A program made the translations under genes and the position numbers. This document shows, piece by piece, positions 7,994 through 16,216 of a DNA stretch of 64,000 nucleotides (positions are counted from its first letter, which is position 1; each line of letters starts with the position of its first letter). The notes under the pieces were generated by a model. It saw only the letters and a list, made by a program, of their open reading frames with translations, made no database searches and had not been told where the DNA came from. Origin of the DNA: Prevotellaceae bacterium UBA1746 (GTDB taxonomy: Bacteria > Bacteroidota > Bacteroidia > Bacteroidales > Bacteroidaceae); NCBI GenBank assembly GCA_002314875.1, contig DCHS01000026.1, positions 1-64,000 of the forward strand, given 5' to 3'.

Positions 7994-9868
7994 TTATTTA
8001 TTTAAGATCATATTTCCCAAGGTCGTGATATCGGAGGGGGTTACCTTGCCATCTTTACCGAAGTCAGCATTGGCGGGCTTGAAGCCTTCAATCTCGGGAT
8101 TAATCATATAGGCGATTGCACTGGCAACATCGACAATGGTAACCTTGCCATCGACATTAACATCACCGGGAACTTGAATCTTCTGAAGGTAGGTGAGACG
8201 AACATTGTCGGCTTTGAAGGCGGGATTATTGATAACATTTCCAACCAACGGGGTGGCTCCGGCATTGAAGACGGGGATAACGAGAGAACTTTCCTCGACG
8301 GTGAAGTCACAGGTTACCTCTTCAAACTTTGTAGAGGATCTGGGGCTGTTTTTGCCATACACGATGGTGCTCTGCTCGATAATTGTTCCTATATTCTGGA
8401 AAATCAGCTGCATGATATAAGACATGCTAATCTGTCCACTCTGGATAACCTGTGTAAGATCGATGTTGCCGAGAATTTCCGTGAAAACATCGTTGGGGAC
8501 GATGATGACGCTAGCGATATTGGCATTGAGGGTTGACTTGCTGGTCATCAAGGCAGAAAGGCGATATTCACCATTGGGGAGTCCGATGATAGGCTGGAAG
8601 ATGGGCTCGCCAGCAGAGATGAGGGAGGGACTGCTGGTATTGTAGTAATACTTTTTGTGGCCATCAGCAATAGCATTGATGCCGTTGTTGGCAACGGCAG
8701 TGGAATAATCGCTGAATTCACCGACGGAAACCAGACTGCCGAGGCCAGAGAGATTACCGCTCATGATAGCACTTGCAGCATTGCCAAGTTCGGAGGTATT
8801 GATCTTGAAGTTATACCAGCCACTCATATCACCCATCTCAAACGAGTGGTTGCTCATGAGGCCTGAAAGATTAGTGTTTTCTGGAAGTTCGTCTTTGCTC
8901 ATTACTGTCGCTATAGCGAGAAGGCGTACATTATTGACGGTCGTATTCATACCGTCTGTAGTGGTCTTTCCCTTGATGGTCACACGGGCCATATCACAGG
9001 CACCCTTAATTGCAGTACCTCCAATTTCTTCGATTTCGTCAATCTCTTCGAGACAGGTGGCATAGTAGTCGCAAACAACGATATGGGCTGCCGTCGCTTC
9101 TTCGAGGGACTGCGCTGCACTATTGATATCATCGTTACTTACACGGCTGCTAATCCATGAGTAGGAACTTTCTGCTGATGACTTGGTGGCCTTTGCTGCT
9201 GTCAGTCGTAACTTCAGCTCAGCTACTTTGAAACTGGGACCTTCGAGTTCTGCTGCTGCTTCTGCTGCTGCAATGGCATCGTTCAGACGATCGAGGGCAT
9301 CGGTACGGGCCGCGGGGCTGGCTGCATATTCATCAGGACTTACCAACACCCAATAGTTGTTGGAGGCATCAGCAACGGTAGTCGTTGAAAGAGTACTGGT
9401 CACTGTTCCTTCTTCATCACCGGCTTCCTGCTGGGCAACGGTGAGAAAGGCAGTATATGTTGCACTTTTACGGTTTAAAATTCCGTACTTCCAAGTTGCA
9501 GTAACACTGAGGGTATAGCCATCTACCTGTCCTCCGACGGTGAAGGATGTAGCTTCGCCATTAATAGCACAGGATACGGACTTCGGACTTGCTCCTCCTA
9601 AAATGCCTGAATTTGCTTCAATATCTATATTAAGGAAGGTATGGTCTGAATTCTCAAATACGAACTTTCCATCCTCATTCTCAGTACATAGGAACTGTAG
9701 GGGCCTATGTTCACTAAGTCCGTTTTCCGTAATAAAGAGATTTGTAGCCTTGTTAAGAAGATAATAATAAGTAGAATCTCCGTTGAGCTCTTGTGGGGTA
9801 AAAGTTTGTGCGGTAGCTTTTAAGGCCATAAAAGCAATGCACAAGAAAAGAAATGATTTCTTGAACAT
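7994..9868 (-). CDS. Secreted protein with C-terminal dockerin type I-like domain
   Basis: Exported 624-residue protein. The signal peptide is MFKKSFLFLCIAFMALKATAQ. Residues 20-170 look like a beta-rich module (YYYLLNKATNLFITENG). Residues 190-300 are Ala/Glu-rich and likely helical (LNDAIAAAEAAAELEG). Residues 330-560 include SNHSFEMGDMSGWYNF, resembling a carbohydrate-binding jelly-roll. The C-terminal 60 residues contain two Ca-binding-loop-like segments, GDVNVDGKVTIVDV and ADFGKDGKVTPSDI, which match dockerin type I. In Bacteroidetes such domains occur without classical cellulosomes, so the partner is unknown. No catalytic domain was recognised. The -7 box TACCTTTG is at 9925-9918. Confidence 0.72.
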   Translation of the reverse strand: MFKKSFLFLCIAFMALKATAQTFTPQELNGDSTYYYLLNKATNLFITENGLSEHRPLQFLCTENEDGKFVFENSDHTFLNIDIEANSGILGGASPKSVSCAINGEATSFTVGGQVDGYTLSVTATWKYGILNRKSATYTAFLTVAQQEAGDEEGTVTSTLSTTTVADASNNYWVLVSPDEYAASPAARTDALDRLNDAIAAAEAAAELEGPSFKVAELKLRLTAAKATKSSAESSYSWISSRVSNDDINSAAQSLEEATAAHIVVCDYYATCLEEIDEIEEIGGTAIKGACDMARVTIKGKTTTDGMNTTVNNVRLLAIATVMSKDELPENTNLSGLMSNHSFEMGDMSGWYNFKINTSELGNAASAIMSGNLSGLGSLVSVGEFSDYSTAVANNGINAIADGHKKYYYNTSSPSLISAGEPIFQPIIGLPNGEYRLSALMTSKSTLNANIASVIIVPNDVFTEILGNIDLTQVIQSGQISMSYIMQLIFQNIGTIIEQSTIVYGKNSPRSSTKFEEVTCDFTVEESSLVIPVFNAGATPLVGNVINNPAFKADNVRLTYLQKIQVPGDVNVDGKVTIVDVASAIAYMINPEIEGFKPANADFGKDGKVTPSDITTLGNMILNK

Positions 9869-9917
9869 TTTGTCAGGGGATAATTATGTTATTGATAAGT
9901 ATTTATATTTGAGGGCG

Positions 9918-9925
9918 CAAAGGTA
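9918..9925 (-). promoter_or_regulatory. -7 promoter box of the dockerin-protein gene
   Basis: TACCTTTG on the minus strand matches TAnnTTTG and lies about 50 nt before the ATG at 9868. No convincing -33 TTTG was seen at the right distance. Confidence 0.5.
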
Positions 9926-9967
9926 CGTAATTATTTTGAGATGACAATAATAAATCCTGAATTATTA

Positions 9968-12397
9968 TTATTCTTTCTGCTGATCAATGAGACGGGTGAC
10001 ATCGCCTATGGAGACGCGGGAGTTTTCATCGAGGTCGGTATCCTTGAGATCATATTCCTGAGTGTTCTGCTTGAGGATAATGCTAACGAGGATAGGAACA
10101 GTGATGGTTGGACGAACACGAGGATCAACGGTGATGAGGTTGCTCCACTCGCCAGCAACTCCGTCAACGTCAGCACGGACACGGTAGGTCCAGTAGGCGG
10201 GGAGACTGGAATTGAGGACTTCGTAACTCGTCGTGGTTAAACCAGGAATCACATCGGTATAGACATGATAGCCCTTGCTGTCACCACTGCCGGAAAGTTG
10301 TTCGAGGGTATAGGCCTCATCGTAGAGGTCAATGGAAACAAGACCAAAGGCTCCGTAATTGACAGCCTCAACGATACGCAATGTGTAGGTTCCACTAGCA
10401 ATGCCAGTAAAATTGATGAGATTATCGCTCCACTTGATGGTGGCTGTCTTGCTTTCATTTCCTGCGGCATCAATGAGGAGGAACTGGATATTGGGATTCG
10501 TATTCGCGATATCGAGCATCTCAACTTTGATGGTGACATTGGCGGAAGTTATTCTGAATTTTGGACTTTCAATAACACCGAAACCCCATCCACCAGGCTT
10601 GGTGGCAACGCTGAGATAACCGGGCATATTCTGGCTACCATCGAACATATCCTTCCACACATTGCCATCCGTAGATTGACCAATATAGAAATCGGTCGAG
10701 AAGTCCTGACTCAAAACGGGGGTGGGCTTCGGAAGTTCGTATTCGTAATAGGCGTTGAGTTCGAGGGTATAGGTTGCACCTTCATTTTCCACAGGCTGCC
10801 AGATCGCGGTGAAGCCGTCGCCGTCGGCATTGACTTTCGTCGGCTGGAGGGCAACGACGGTCTGGACATCAGGACGATTCCAACCTTCAAAGTCGAAGGT
10901 AATATCACTGCCGGAGAGAGCGATGTTCTTCAAGGCCTTGTGCATAAGGTAGGAGCCGTCATAGTTCGCATTGAAAAGCGTGGCAGCAGGAGTTGTCTCG
11001 TCGGTGAGATTGCAATTATTGGTTGTACCAGGATAGACATTGCCAGCATTTGAATGGAGGTCGTTGTTAGCGCAGATCATCGTACAATAGCGGTGGTCAG
11101 GATTAGTATTGACATAGTTTCCCGTCCAGACTCCCGGAACATAATCGACGTGCATCACCATCAGACCGCTTCCGGGGACACCAGCGTCCCAGCCTGACTT
11201 GTTGACATTATAGACAATATAGTATTCGTCCTTATGTCCTTCGTTATAGAGGATATAAGCCTTGCCACTGCTGGCCATAGGCTTCAAGGTGATGGACTTG
11301 TTCTCGTCATTGAGTTCTTCGAGGTTAAGCCAACCGCAGAATGCACGTTCGTAGGCGGTGTAATTACAGGGAACGGCGCTGTCGCCATTGTACAAACCAT
11401 AGTCCATAACACTCCATTCGCCCATACCGAAGCAAGCCCCAAAGGTTTTTCCAGTGGAGTCATAAATATCGGGGAGACCAAGGCTATGGCTGAACTCGTG
11501 AATAAAGGTTCCGATACCATCGAGATTATCACCGCCGGAACCCTTCATCTCGTTGAGGACAAGATAGTTGTTGATTTTCTTACCATCGAGGGTAATGGCT
11601 CCAGAACCTTCGTTCGTGAGTTTCCATTGCTGGGGCCAGATAGTATTGACATCACCACTCTGCGCCTGGCCGTAGCCGGCAAAGAGACAGGTCACCATCT
11701 CGACTTCGCCATCGCCATCCCAGTCATAGTCGGAGAAGTCTATTCCCTGAGCATTGGCCAAGGTCATTGCTTCACGGACCATCTCGCCGACATGACTGTC
11801 GTTGGCGCCCGCTTTGGGAGCACCATAATAGGAAGCGGTACCGGAAAGGGTGACAGGGCCTACAACATCGATGTCAAGATTGAAGGTGCCGTTGGACTGG
11901 TCATAGAAATAGTCGTGGACGGAACCTTTGTGGCCATCGAGGTTATATCCCTCCTGGTTCATCTGCTGATCAACGCGGTCGTGGCTGAATGTCCACTGCT
12001 TATCGGAAAAATTCACCATAACAACTAGAGCCTTGCGGGTGCCGGTGAGGTCGAAGCGGGAAACGTTGTCACCGAGAGGACCACTCTTGGCAACCTTGGC
12101 GGGAGACTTACGGCGACTGTCAGCATTATCGAAGGCGGAACGCTGACGATGGGCGTCTTCCCAGGCAGCAACAATATCCTCGTCACTGGCATCGCGGAAA
12201 AATCCATTATCCTCGCGCACCATCTTATGGCCTGTCACCGCATTGGTATAGAAACAGAAACACTCGTCGCCCTCGAGGATAAGGGAGAGTGTCGTTCCGT
12301 CAGGTTGTGTCATCAGCACCGGTACTCGTCTTGCAGGCACAGCCATCATCGCCATTGCCATCATAAAGGCAAAGAAAAGCAGAAAAAATCTTCTCAT
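9968..12397 (-). CDS. Secreted M6-family (immune-inhibitor-A-like) metalloprotease
   Basis: Exported zinc endopeptidase of 809 residues. The signal peptide (MRRFFLLFFAFMMAMAMMAV-PA) is followed by a pro-region containing TNAVTGHKMV. The catalytic domain runs from about residue 115 (GTRKALVVMVNFSD) to about 430. The zinc motif HEFSHSLGLPD spans residues 300-310, with His300, Glu301, His304 and Asp310 as predicted ligands and catalytic residue. ACFGMGEWSVMDYG provides the Met-turn-like segment. After about 500 the protein is beta-rich, with a jelly-roll-like region (PVLSQDFSTDFY). The last 25 residues (DLDENSRVSIGDVTRLI) look like half a dockerin. It is divergent from the gene at 12573. Confidence 0.88.
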   Translation of the reverse strand: MRRFFLLFFAFMMAMAMMAVPARRVPVLMTQPDGTTLSLILEGDECFCFYTNAVTGHKMVREDNGFFRDASDEDIVAAWEDAHRQRSAFDNADSRRKSPAKVAKSGPLGDNVSRFDLTGTRKALVVMVNFSDKQWTFSHDRVDQQMNQEGYNLDGHKGSVHDYFYDQSNGTFNLDIDVVGPVTLSGTASYYGAPKAGANDSHVGEMVREAMTLANAQGIDFSDYDWDGDGEVEMVTCLFAGYGQAQSGDVNTIWPQQWKLTNEGSGAITLDGKKINNYLVLNEMKGSGGDNLDGIGTFIHEFSHSLGLPDIYDSTGKTFGACFGMGEWSVMDYGLYNGDSAVPCNYTAYERAFCGWLNLEELNDENKSITLKPMASSGKAYILYNEGHKDEYYIVYNVNKSGWDAGVPGSGLMVMHVDYVPGVWTGNYVNTNPDHRYCTMICANNDLHSNAGNVYPGTTNNCNLTDETTPAATLFNANYDGSYLMHKALKNIALSGSDITFDFEGWNRPDVQTVVALQPTKVNADGDGFTAIWQPVENEGATYTLELNAYYEYELPKPTPVLSQDFSTDFYIGQSTDGNVWKDMFDGSQNMPGYLSVATKPGGWGFGVIESPKFRITSANVTIKVEMLDIANTNPNIQFLLIDAAGNESKTATIKWSDNLINFTGIASGTYTLRIVEAVNYGAFGLVSIDLYDEAYTLEQLSGSGDSKGYHVYTDVIPGLTTTSYEVLNSSLPAYWTYRVRADVDGVAGEWSNLITVDPRVRPTITVPILVSIILKQNTQEYDLKDTDLDENSRVSIGDVTRLIDQQKE

Positions 12398-12429
12398 TAT
12401 TTTGTAAGTTTTTATTTCAAATATGGGGG

Positions 12430-12437
12430 CAAAGTTA
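12430..12437 (-). promoter_or_regulatory. -7 promoter box of the M6 protease gene
   Basis: TAACTTTG on the minus strand lies 33 nt before the ATG. No -33 TTTG is evident at 19-21 bp. Confidence 0.5.
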
Positions 12438-12541
12438 CGACTTATTATTCATTTGGTGAGAATAATGATGACATTTTTTTACATTTGCACATTATTCGAT
12501 AAAATCTTATTACATCTTACAACTAATTCGCAACATTTTCG

Positions 12542-12549
12542 TATTTTTG
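12542..12549 (+). promoter_or_regulatory. -7 promoter box of the gene at 12573
   Basis: TATTTTTG matches TAnnTTTG and lies 24 nt before the ATG at 12573. This argues against the upstream in-frame ATG at 12423, which would lie before the transcription start. Confidence 0.55.
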
Positions 12550-12572
12550 CCCTACAAAACATCATTGTCATT

Positions 12573-14354
12573 ATGAAAAGTAAACATATTCTATCCCTCA
12601 TCATCTGTTTGTTGCTTCCATTGGGTGCAAGCGCCCAGGAATGGAGTTACGATTTCGAATCTGCCAGCAAAGACGGGTTCGACGAGAGCCCCGTGCATCA
12701 GGAGATGACCTTTAACAATATACCCTGGATTACCTATTCCGCCCGTCGCAGCGCTGATGCCTACGATTTCAAGAACGGGAAGATCTCGGCGCGTTTCTAT
12801 GGCGAAAAGATGTCGATGAAGGAGATGCCACGTATGGAGATGAGTGCTGACAAACCAGGAGGAATCGGAACGGTGAGTTTTGTCTATCGTGCCTATGAAA
12901 ATCATTCCTATTCCCAGGTAGCATGGATTGTCCAGGTGTCGCAGGACGAAGGTCAGAATTGGGAAAAAATTGGAGATGCTTTCACACCGACAATGACGGT
13001 TGAAACTTTTCGCGCTGATGTTAATGTAGCAAAAGGCCGTATCCGCATCGTTCGTGAGGACTATCAGACCTACGATATTACTACGGCAAAGACCTTTACC
13101 TCGGCCTTTAATCTCGATGACATCAAGATTACGAATTATCTGGATGCTCAACCTGTTGATCCTTCTGATGATGGAGATTACAGCGGAGGAAGCGGAACGG
13201 CGAATGACCCCTATCTTCTGAGTTCGCCTTCTGATATCGAAAAACTCGCCATAGCCGTCAACGAAAAGACGGGCTACAGCGAGGCGCATTTCAAACTTGC
13301 AAATGATATCGATATGTCAGGCGTGAAAACGATGATTCCCATCGGCACGAATTTCGGTGAGGACGGTTCAAATCTTCGTGCGTTCAGCGGAACCTTTGAC
13401 GGAGACGGCCATACGGTTTCTCATCTCAATATGACCTACCATGGCAAGAACTACATCGGTGTTGCCTTGTTTGGTATTCTCAAAGATGCCACCGTTAAAA
13501 ATCTTACCATCACCGACAGCCATTTTGAAGCGGATGCCGTCGTCAGTACGATGGCCGCAGTTCTCATCAATGCTCATCTTGAAAACTGCCATGTCGGTGA
13601 GGGCGTCAGCGTCAAGGCATCCGTACAACCTTATGCCGGCGGTCTGGCGTGTTCGGCCTTCGTTGAACCAAGCGATATTGTGGAATGTTCAAACAAGGCA
13701 GAAGTCTATGGGGCCAATATGGCAGCGGCGGGAATTCTTTGCGTGAACTCCATTGCTGGCACGACCATCAAACGCTGTATCAACTATGGCGATATCAGAA
13801 CCTACGACAACTATGGAGCTGGAATTGTATCGTTTGTAGAAGAAGGAAATATAGTGATCTCAGACTGTGCGAATGTCGGTACCGTCACTGCCAATGATTT
13901 TGCCGCGGGATTTGTGAGCATTATGCAACCCGGAACCGCCGTAATGATTACGAACAGCTACGATGCGGGCCATCTCAACTGTTCTTCCGATCTCAAGAGT
14001 CCTGTTATTATTTCAGAAGTTCTGGCACAGGGAGTCTCTGCTTATATCGAGAATTGTTATTATTGCCCGGACCATTTCAGCGGAGAGGTATATAATTCCA
14101 AGGGCTTTACGTTTGAAGAAATGGCAACGGATGCCTTCGTCGATTGTCTCAACAACGGGCGAACAGAATCCGTATGGCGCCGTATTGAAGGTATCAACGA
14201 CGAACTTCCCGTTCCCTTTGGTGAAGGCTCCGTCGTCGCTGTGCCGAATGTCAGCAACACTGCCGACTCTCCCACTCTCTTCGATCTCTCCGGTCGAAGA
14301 ATCACAACGCCTCGTGGGTTATACATTAAAGGAGGGCGGGTTTATTGGAGATAA
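12573..14354 (+). CDS. Secreted GLUG-like repeat protein with DLSGRR C-terminal tail
   Basis: Exported 593-residue protein of unknown function. I chose ATG 12573 because it opens a signal peptide (MKSKHILSLIICLLLPLGASAQ) just after a promoter box. Residues 22-190 look like a beta-sandwich (EWSYDFESASKDGFDES). Residues 200-520 form repeats of the GLUG/filamentous-haemagglutinin type, with GSGTANDPYLLSSPSDIEK, AFSGTFDGDGHTVSHL and NYGDIRTYDNYGAGIVSF, suggesting a right-handed beta-solenoid. The C-terminus (LFDLSGRRITTPRGLYIKGG) matches the tail of several other exported proteins in this window and may be a sorting signal. It is convergent with the GH16 gene, with a shared bidirectional terminator. 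Confidence 0.75.
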   Translation: MKSKHILSLIICLLLPLGASAQEWSYDFESASKDGFDESPVHQEMTFNNIPWITYSARRSADAYDFKNGKISARFYGEKMSMKEMPRMEMSADKPGGIGTVSFVYRAYENHSYSQVAWIVQVSQDEGQNWEKIGDAFTPTMTVETFRADVNVAKGRIRIVREDYQTYDITTAKTFTSAFNLDDIKITNYLDAQPVDPSDDGDYSGGSGTANDPYLLSSPSDIEKLAIAVNEKTGYSEAHFKLANDIDMSGVKTMIPIGTNFGEDGSNLRAFSGTFDGDGHTVSHLNMTYHGKNYIGVALFGILKDATVKNLTITDSHFEADAVVSTMAAVLINAHLENCHVGEGVSVKASVQPYAGGLACSAFVEPSDIVECSNKAEVYGANMAAAGILCVNSIAGTTIKRCINYGDIRTYDNYGAGIVSFVEEGNIVISDCANVGTVTANDFAAGFVSIMQPGTAVMITNSYDAGHLNCSSDLKSPVIISEVLAQGVSAYIENCYYCPDHFSGEVYNSKGFTFEEMATDAFVDCLNNGRTESVWRRIEGINDELPVPFGEGSVVAVPNVSNTADSPTLFDLSGRRITTPRGLYIKGGRVYWR

Positions 14355-14373
14355 ACTAATTACCAAACAAAAG

Positions 14374-14404
14374 AACAAGGAGGGCTCAGTGGGCCCTCCT
14401 TGTT
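14374..14404. terminator. Bidirectional terminator between convergent genes
   Basis: A perfect 12-bp stem, AACAAGGAGGGC / GCCCTCCTTGTT, with a 7-nt loop (14386-14392). It is followed by TTTTATTTTT on the plus strand and preceded by AAAAG for the minus strand. It sits between stops at 14354 (plus) and 14405 (minus). Confidence 0.9.
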
Positions 14405-15247
14405 TTATTTTTGCCAGACACGGACGTAGTCTACCTCATAGCGGATGGGGAAGGCGTCGCGGCTGGGAGTGTAGCGGATATCGACGGCATTGTCAAGGAG
14501 AATATACTGCGGTGAATGGAAGGGATTCTTATGCTCGCCGATCGAGCCGTTGATAGTCTGAGAGAGATCTATCTCGTTCAAGAGCTCGCCATCAAGATAG
14601 AGACGGATGTACTCGGGCGTCCAGTCCATCAGCCAGATATGAAAACGGGAACACCAATCGGGATCCTGCTCCGTGAAATGGGTCAGAGGAGTATAGCTGC
14701 TGTCCCATATCGCAGAGTTCGGTCGGTCACTGCCCCATGCAGCATTGGCAAGGACGGTAGGAACACCCTGATAATGGTAGTACTCCATCACATCAACTTC
14801 GCCGTTTGAAGGCCATGGCATTTGTGAACCGAGGGTCCAGATGGCAGGCCAAGAACCGCGTGCCCCTGATATTCTCGCTCTCACTTCCAACTGGCCATAG
14901 AGGAAATCGTATTTTCCACGGGTATTGACGGAACCGGAAGAATAGTGGGCGAACGGACGGTTTTTTCTCCAGGAAGGATCGCCCTCGCGGTAGTTCGGGT
15001 TGGGGATGCTGTCCCATCGTGCCTCGAGGACGAGGAGACCATTGTCACGGTAGGTATTCTCCGCCTGATACCACTGTGGTTCCTCGTTGCGGACGAAGCC
15101 TTCTTCAGACTGCCACTTTTCAGGATCAAAGGCACCGGAGCCATCGAATTCGTCGTGCCATACCATTTTCCACTCCTCTCCCCTTTGGGCAAAGGAAGAG
15201 AATGAAAAGCCAAGGCATACCGCCAATAGAAACAGAACTTTCTTCAT
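14405..15247 (-). CDS. Secreted GH16-family beta-glucanase (laminarinase-like)
   Basis: Glycoside hydrolase family 16 enzyme expected to cleave beta-1,3 and/or beta-1,4 glucans outside the cytosol. I chose the ATG at 15247, giving signal peptide MKKVLFLLAVCLGFSFSSFAQ; a longer start at 15274 only adds a polar extension. Of 280 residues, 30-280 are the GH16 jelly roll: WHDEFDG, NTYRDNGLLVLEAR, SGSVNTRGKYDFLYGQLEVRA and WPAIWTLG. The catalytic motif GEVDVMEYY has Glu150, Asp152 and Glu155. WTPEYIRLYLDG and a C-terminal VDYVRVWQ are also typical. No sorting tail is present. Fine specificity is not readable. Confidence 0.92.
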   Translation of the reverse strand: MKKVLFLLAVCLGFSFSSFAQRGEEWKMVWHDEFDGSGAFDPEKWQSEEGFVRNEEPQWYQAENTYRDNGLLVLEARWDSIPNPNYREGDPSWRKNRPFAHYSSGSVNTRGKYDFLYGQLEVRARISGARGSWPAIWTLGSQMPWPSNGEVDVMEYYHYQGVPTVLANAAWGSDRPNSAIWDSSYTPLTHFTEQDPDWCSRFHIWLMDWTPEYIRLYLDGELLNEIDLSQTINGSIGEHKNPFHSPQYILLDNAVDIRYTPSRDAFPIRYEVDYVRVWQK

Positions 15248-15302
15248 ATACTTTTTATTTATCATTAACTTCATCGTAGTTGAGTTTGCGAATTGATAAG
15301 GT

Positions 15303-15971
15303 TTATTTCACCAACCGGAGTAATTGCTTTTCGGTGGCAAAGGGAAGGGCGTGCTGAAGATGGGTGAGGATGCGTTCGTAGGAGTCGTCGGGGTGACGGG
15401 AACATTTGCAGGAAGGACGGCCGTAGAGGCGCTCGGGAGTGGTGAGGAGTGACCAACCCCAACCATACTCGTTGCCGTGACGATCCTGAGGATAGACAAA
15501 ATCCTCAGTGACGATATAGGTTCCCATCTCGAGGCGCGTCAGATAGGCATCGAATTTACTGCGCATGTTGGTTCCAGTAAAACCGCAGGCAGCACGGAGT
15601 TCGCGCGTGATGAGACTCCCCTGCTCTTCCAAGGTCTGGAGTATGATGTCCTCGACACTGAATTCCTCGGGAAGGGGATGCTGTGAACGGCGGTAGTTGC
15701 AGAAGTCGGGCCACCAGTCAAGGGAGATGAAGCCCGCTTTCTTGTTGAAGAATTTGCCATAGACAACATTGCCTTCTGAAACGATGGGACCTTTCCACTT
15801 CCAGAGTTTCCAGTCCCATCCACCATCGGGGAAGGTAACATAGCGGCAGTCTTCATCCACCATGTCCTCGGCGGAGAAGCCCGGGATACCGCTATCGAGT
15901 AAGGGCAGGAACCCAATCTCCTGGATGAGTTCCATCAGTTCAGCAGCAGAATGTATTTCTTGGGTCAGCAT
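15303..15971 (-). CDS. AlkZ-related winged-helix protein
   Basis: A 222-residue cytosolic protein resembling Bacteroidetes proteins annotated as AlkZ-related. AlkZ/YcaQ proteins are HTH DNA glycosylases that unhook interstrand crosslinks. Visible features are WDWKLWKWKG around residue 53, KFFNKKAGFISLDWWPDF, a helix-turn-helix-like EEQGSLITRELRAACGFTG (residues 114-132), and RLEMGTYIVTEDFVY. It lacks the full length of AlkZ (about 350-400 residues), so catalytic activity is uncertain. A TAACTTTG promoter box lies 44 nt upstream. The GH16 gene starts 56 nt downstream on the same strand. Confidence 0.55.
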   Translation of the reverse strand: MLTQEIHSAAELMELIQEIGFLPLLDSGIPGFSAEDMVDEDCRYVTFPDGGWDWKLWKWKGPIVSEGNVVYGKFFNKKAGFISLDWWPDFCNYRRSQHPLPEEFSVEDIILQTLEEQGSLITRELRAACGFTGTNMRSKFDAYLTRLEMGTYIVTEDFVYPQDRHGNEYGWGWSLLTTPERLYGRPSCKCSRHPDDSYERILTHLQHALPFATEKQLLRLVK

Positions 15972-16014
15972 AGTCTTGAATAGTTTTAAGAAAAAGCTTT
16001 TTTGTTTTCAATGG

Positions 16015-16022
16015 CAAAGTTA
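16015..16022 (-). promoter_or_regulatory. -7 promoter box of the AlkZ-related gene
   Basis: TAACTTTG on the minus strand, 44 nt before the ATG at 15971. The -33 element is not clear. Confidence 0.5.
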
Positions 16023-16117
16023 CGAGGTTCTTTTCATTTTTCCGTTAATTTCAAGTTAAAAATTGTAGTGAGGACTGCGTATTTTAGGGTCATTGCCGAA
16101 AAAAACAGAAATGAGAG

Positions 16118-16148
16118 TTGGAGGAACGACATCTTATTGGTAATTTTG
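16118..16148 (+). promoter_or_regulatory. Predicted promoter of the first CotH gene
   Basis: TTG at 16118-16120 and TAATTTTG at 16141-16148 are 20 bp apart. The in-frame ATG at 16118 falls inside this promoter, supporting the start at 16217. Confidence 0.65.
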
Positions 16149-16216
16149 CAGAAGACACACAACACAATACTGCTTACATGCGGTATAATCTTTCTGAACA
16201 AACACAAGATTATATT

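Noticed and set aside
16118..16216. Longer N-terminus for the CotH protein starting at 16118
   Set aside because: That ATG lies in the predicted promoter; the later ATG opens a good signal peptide.
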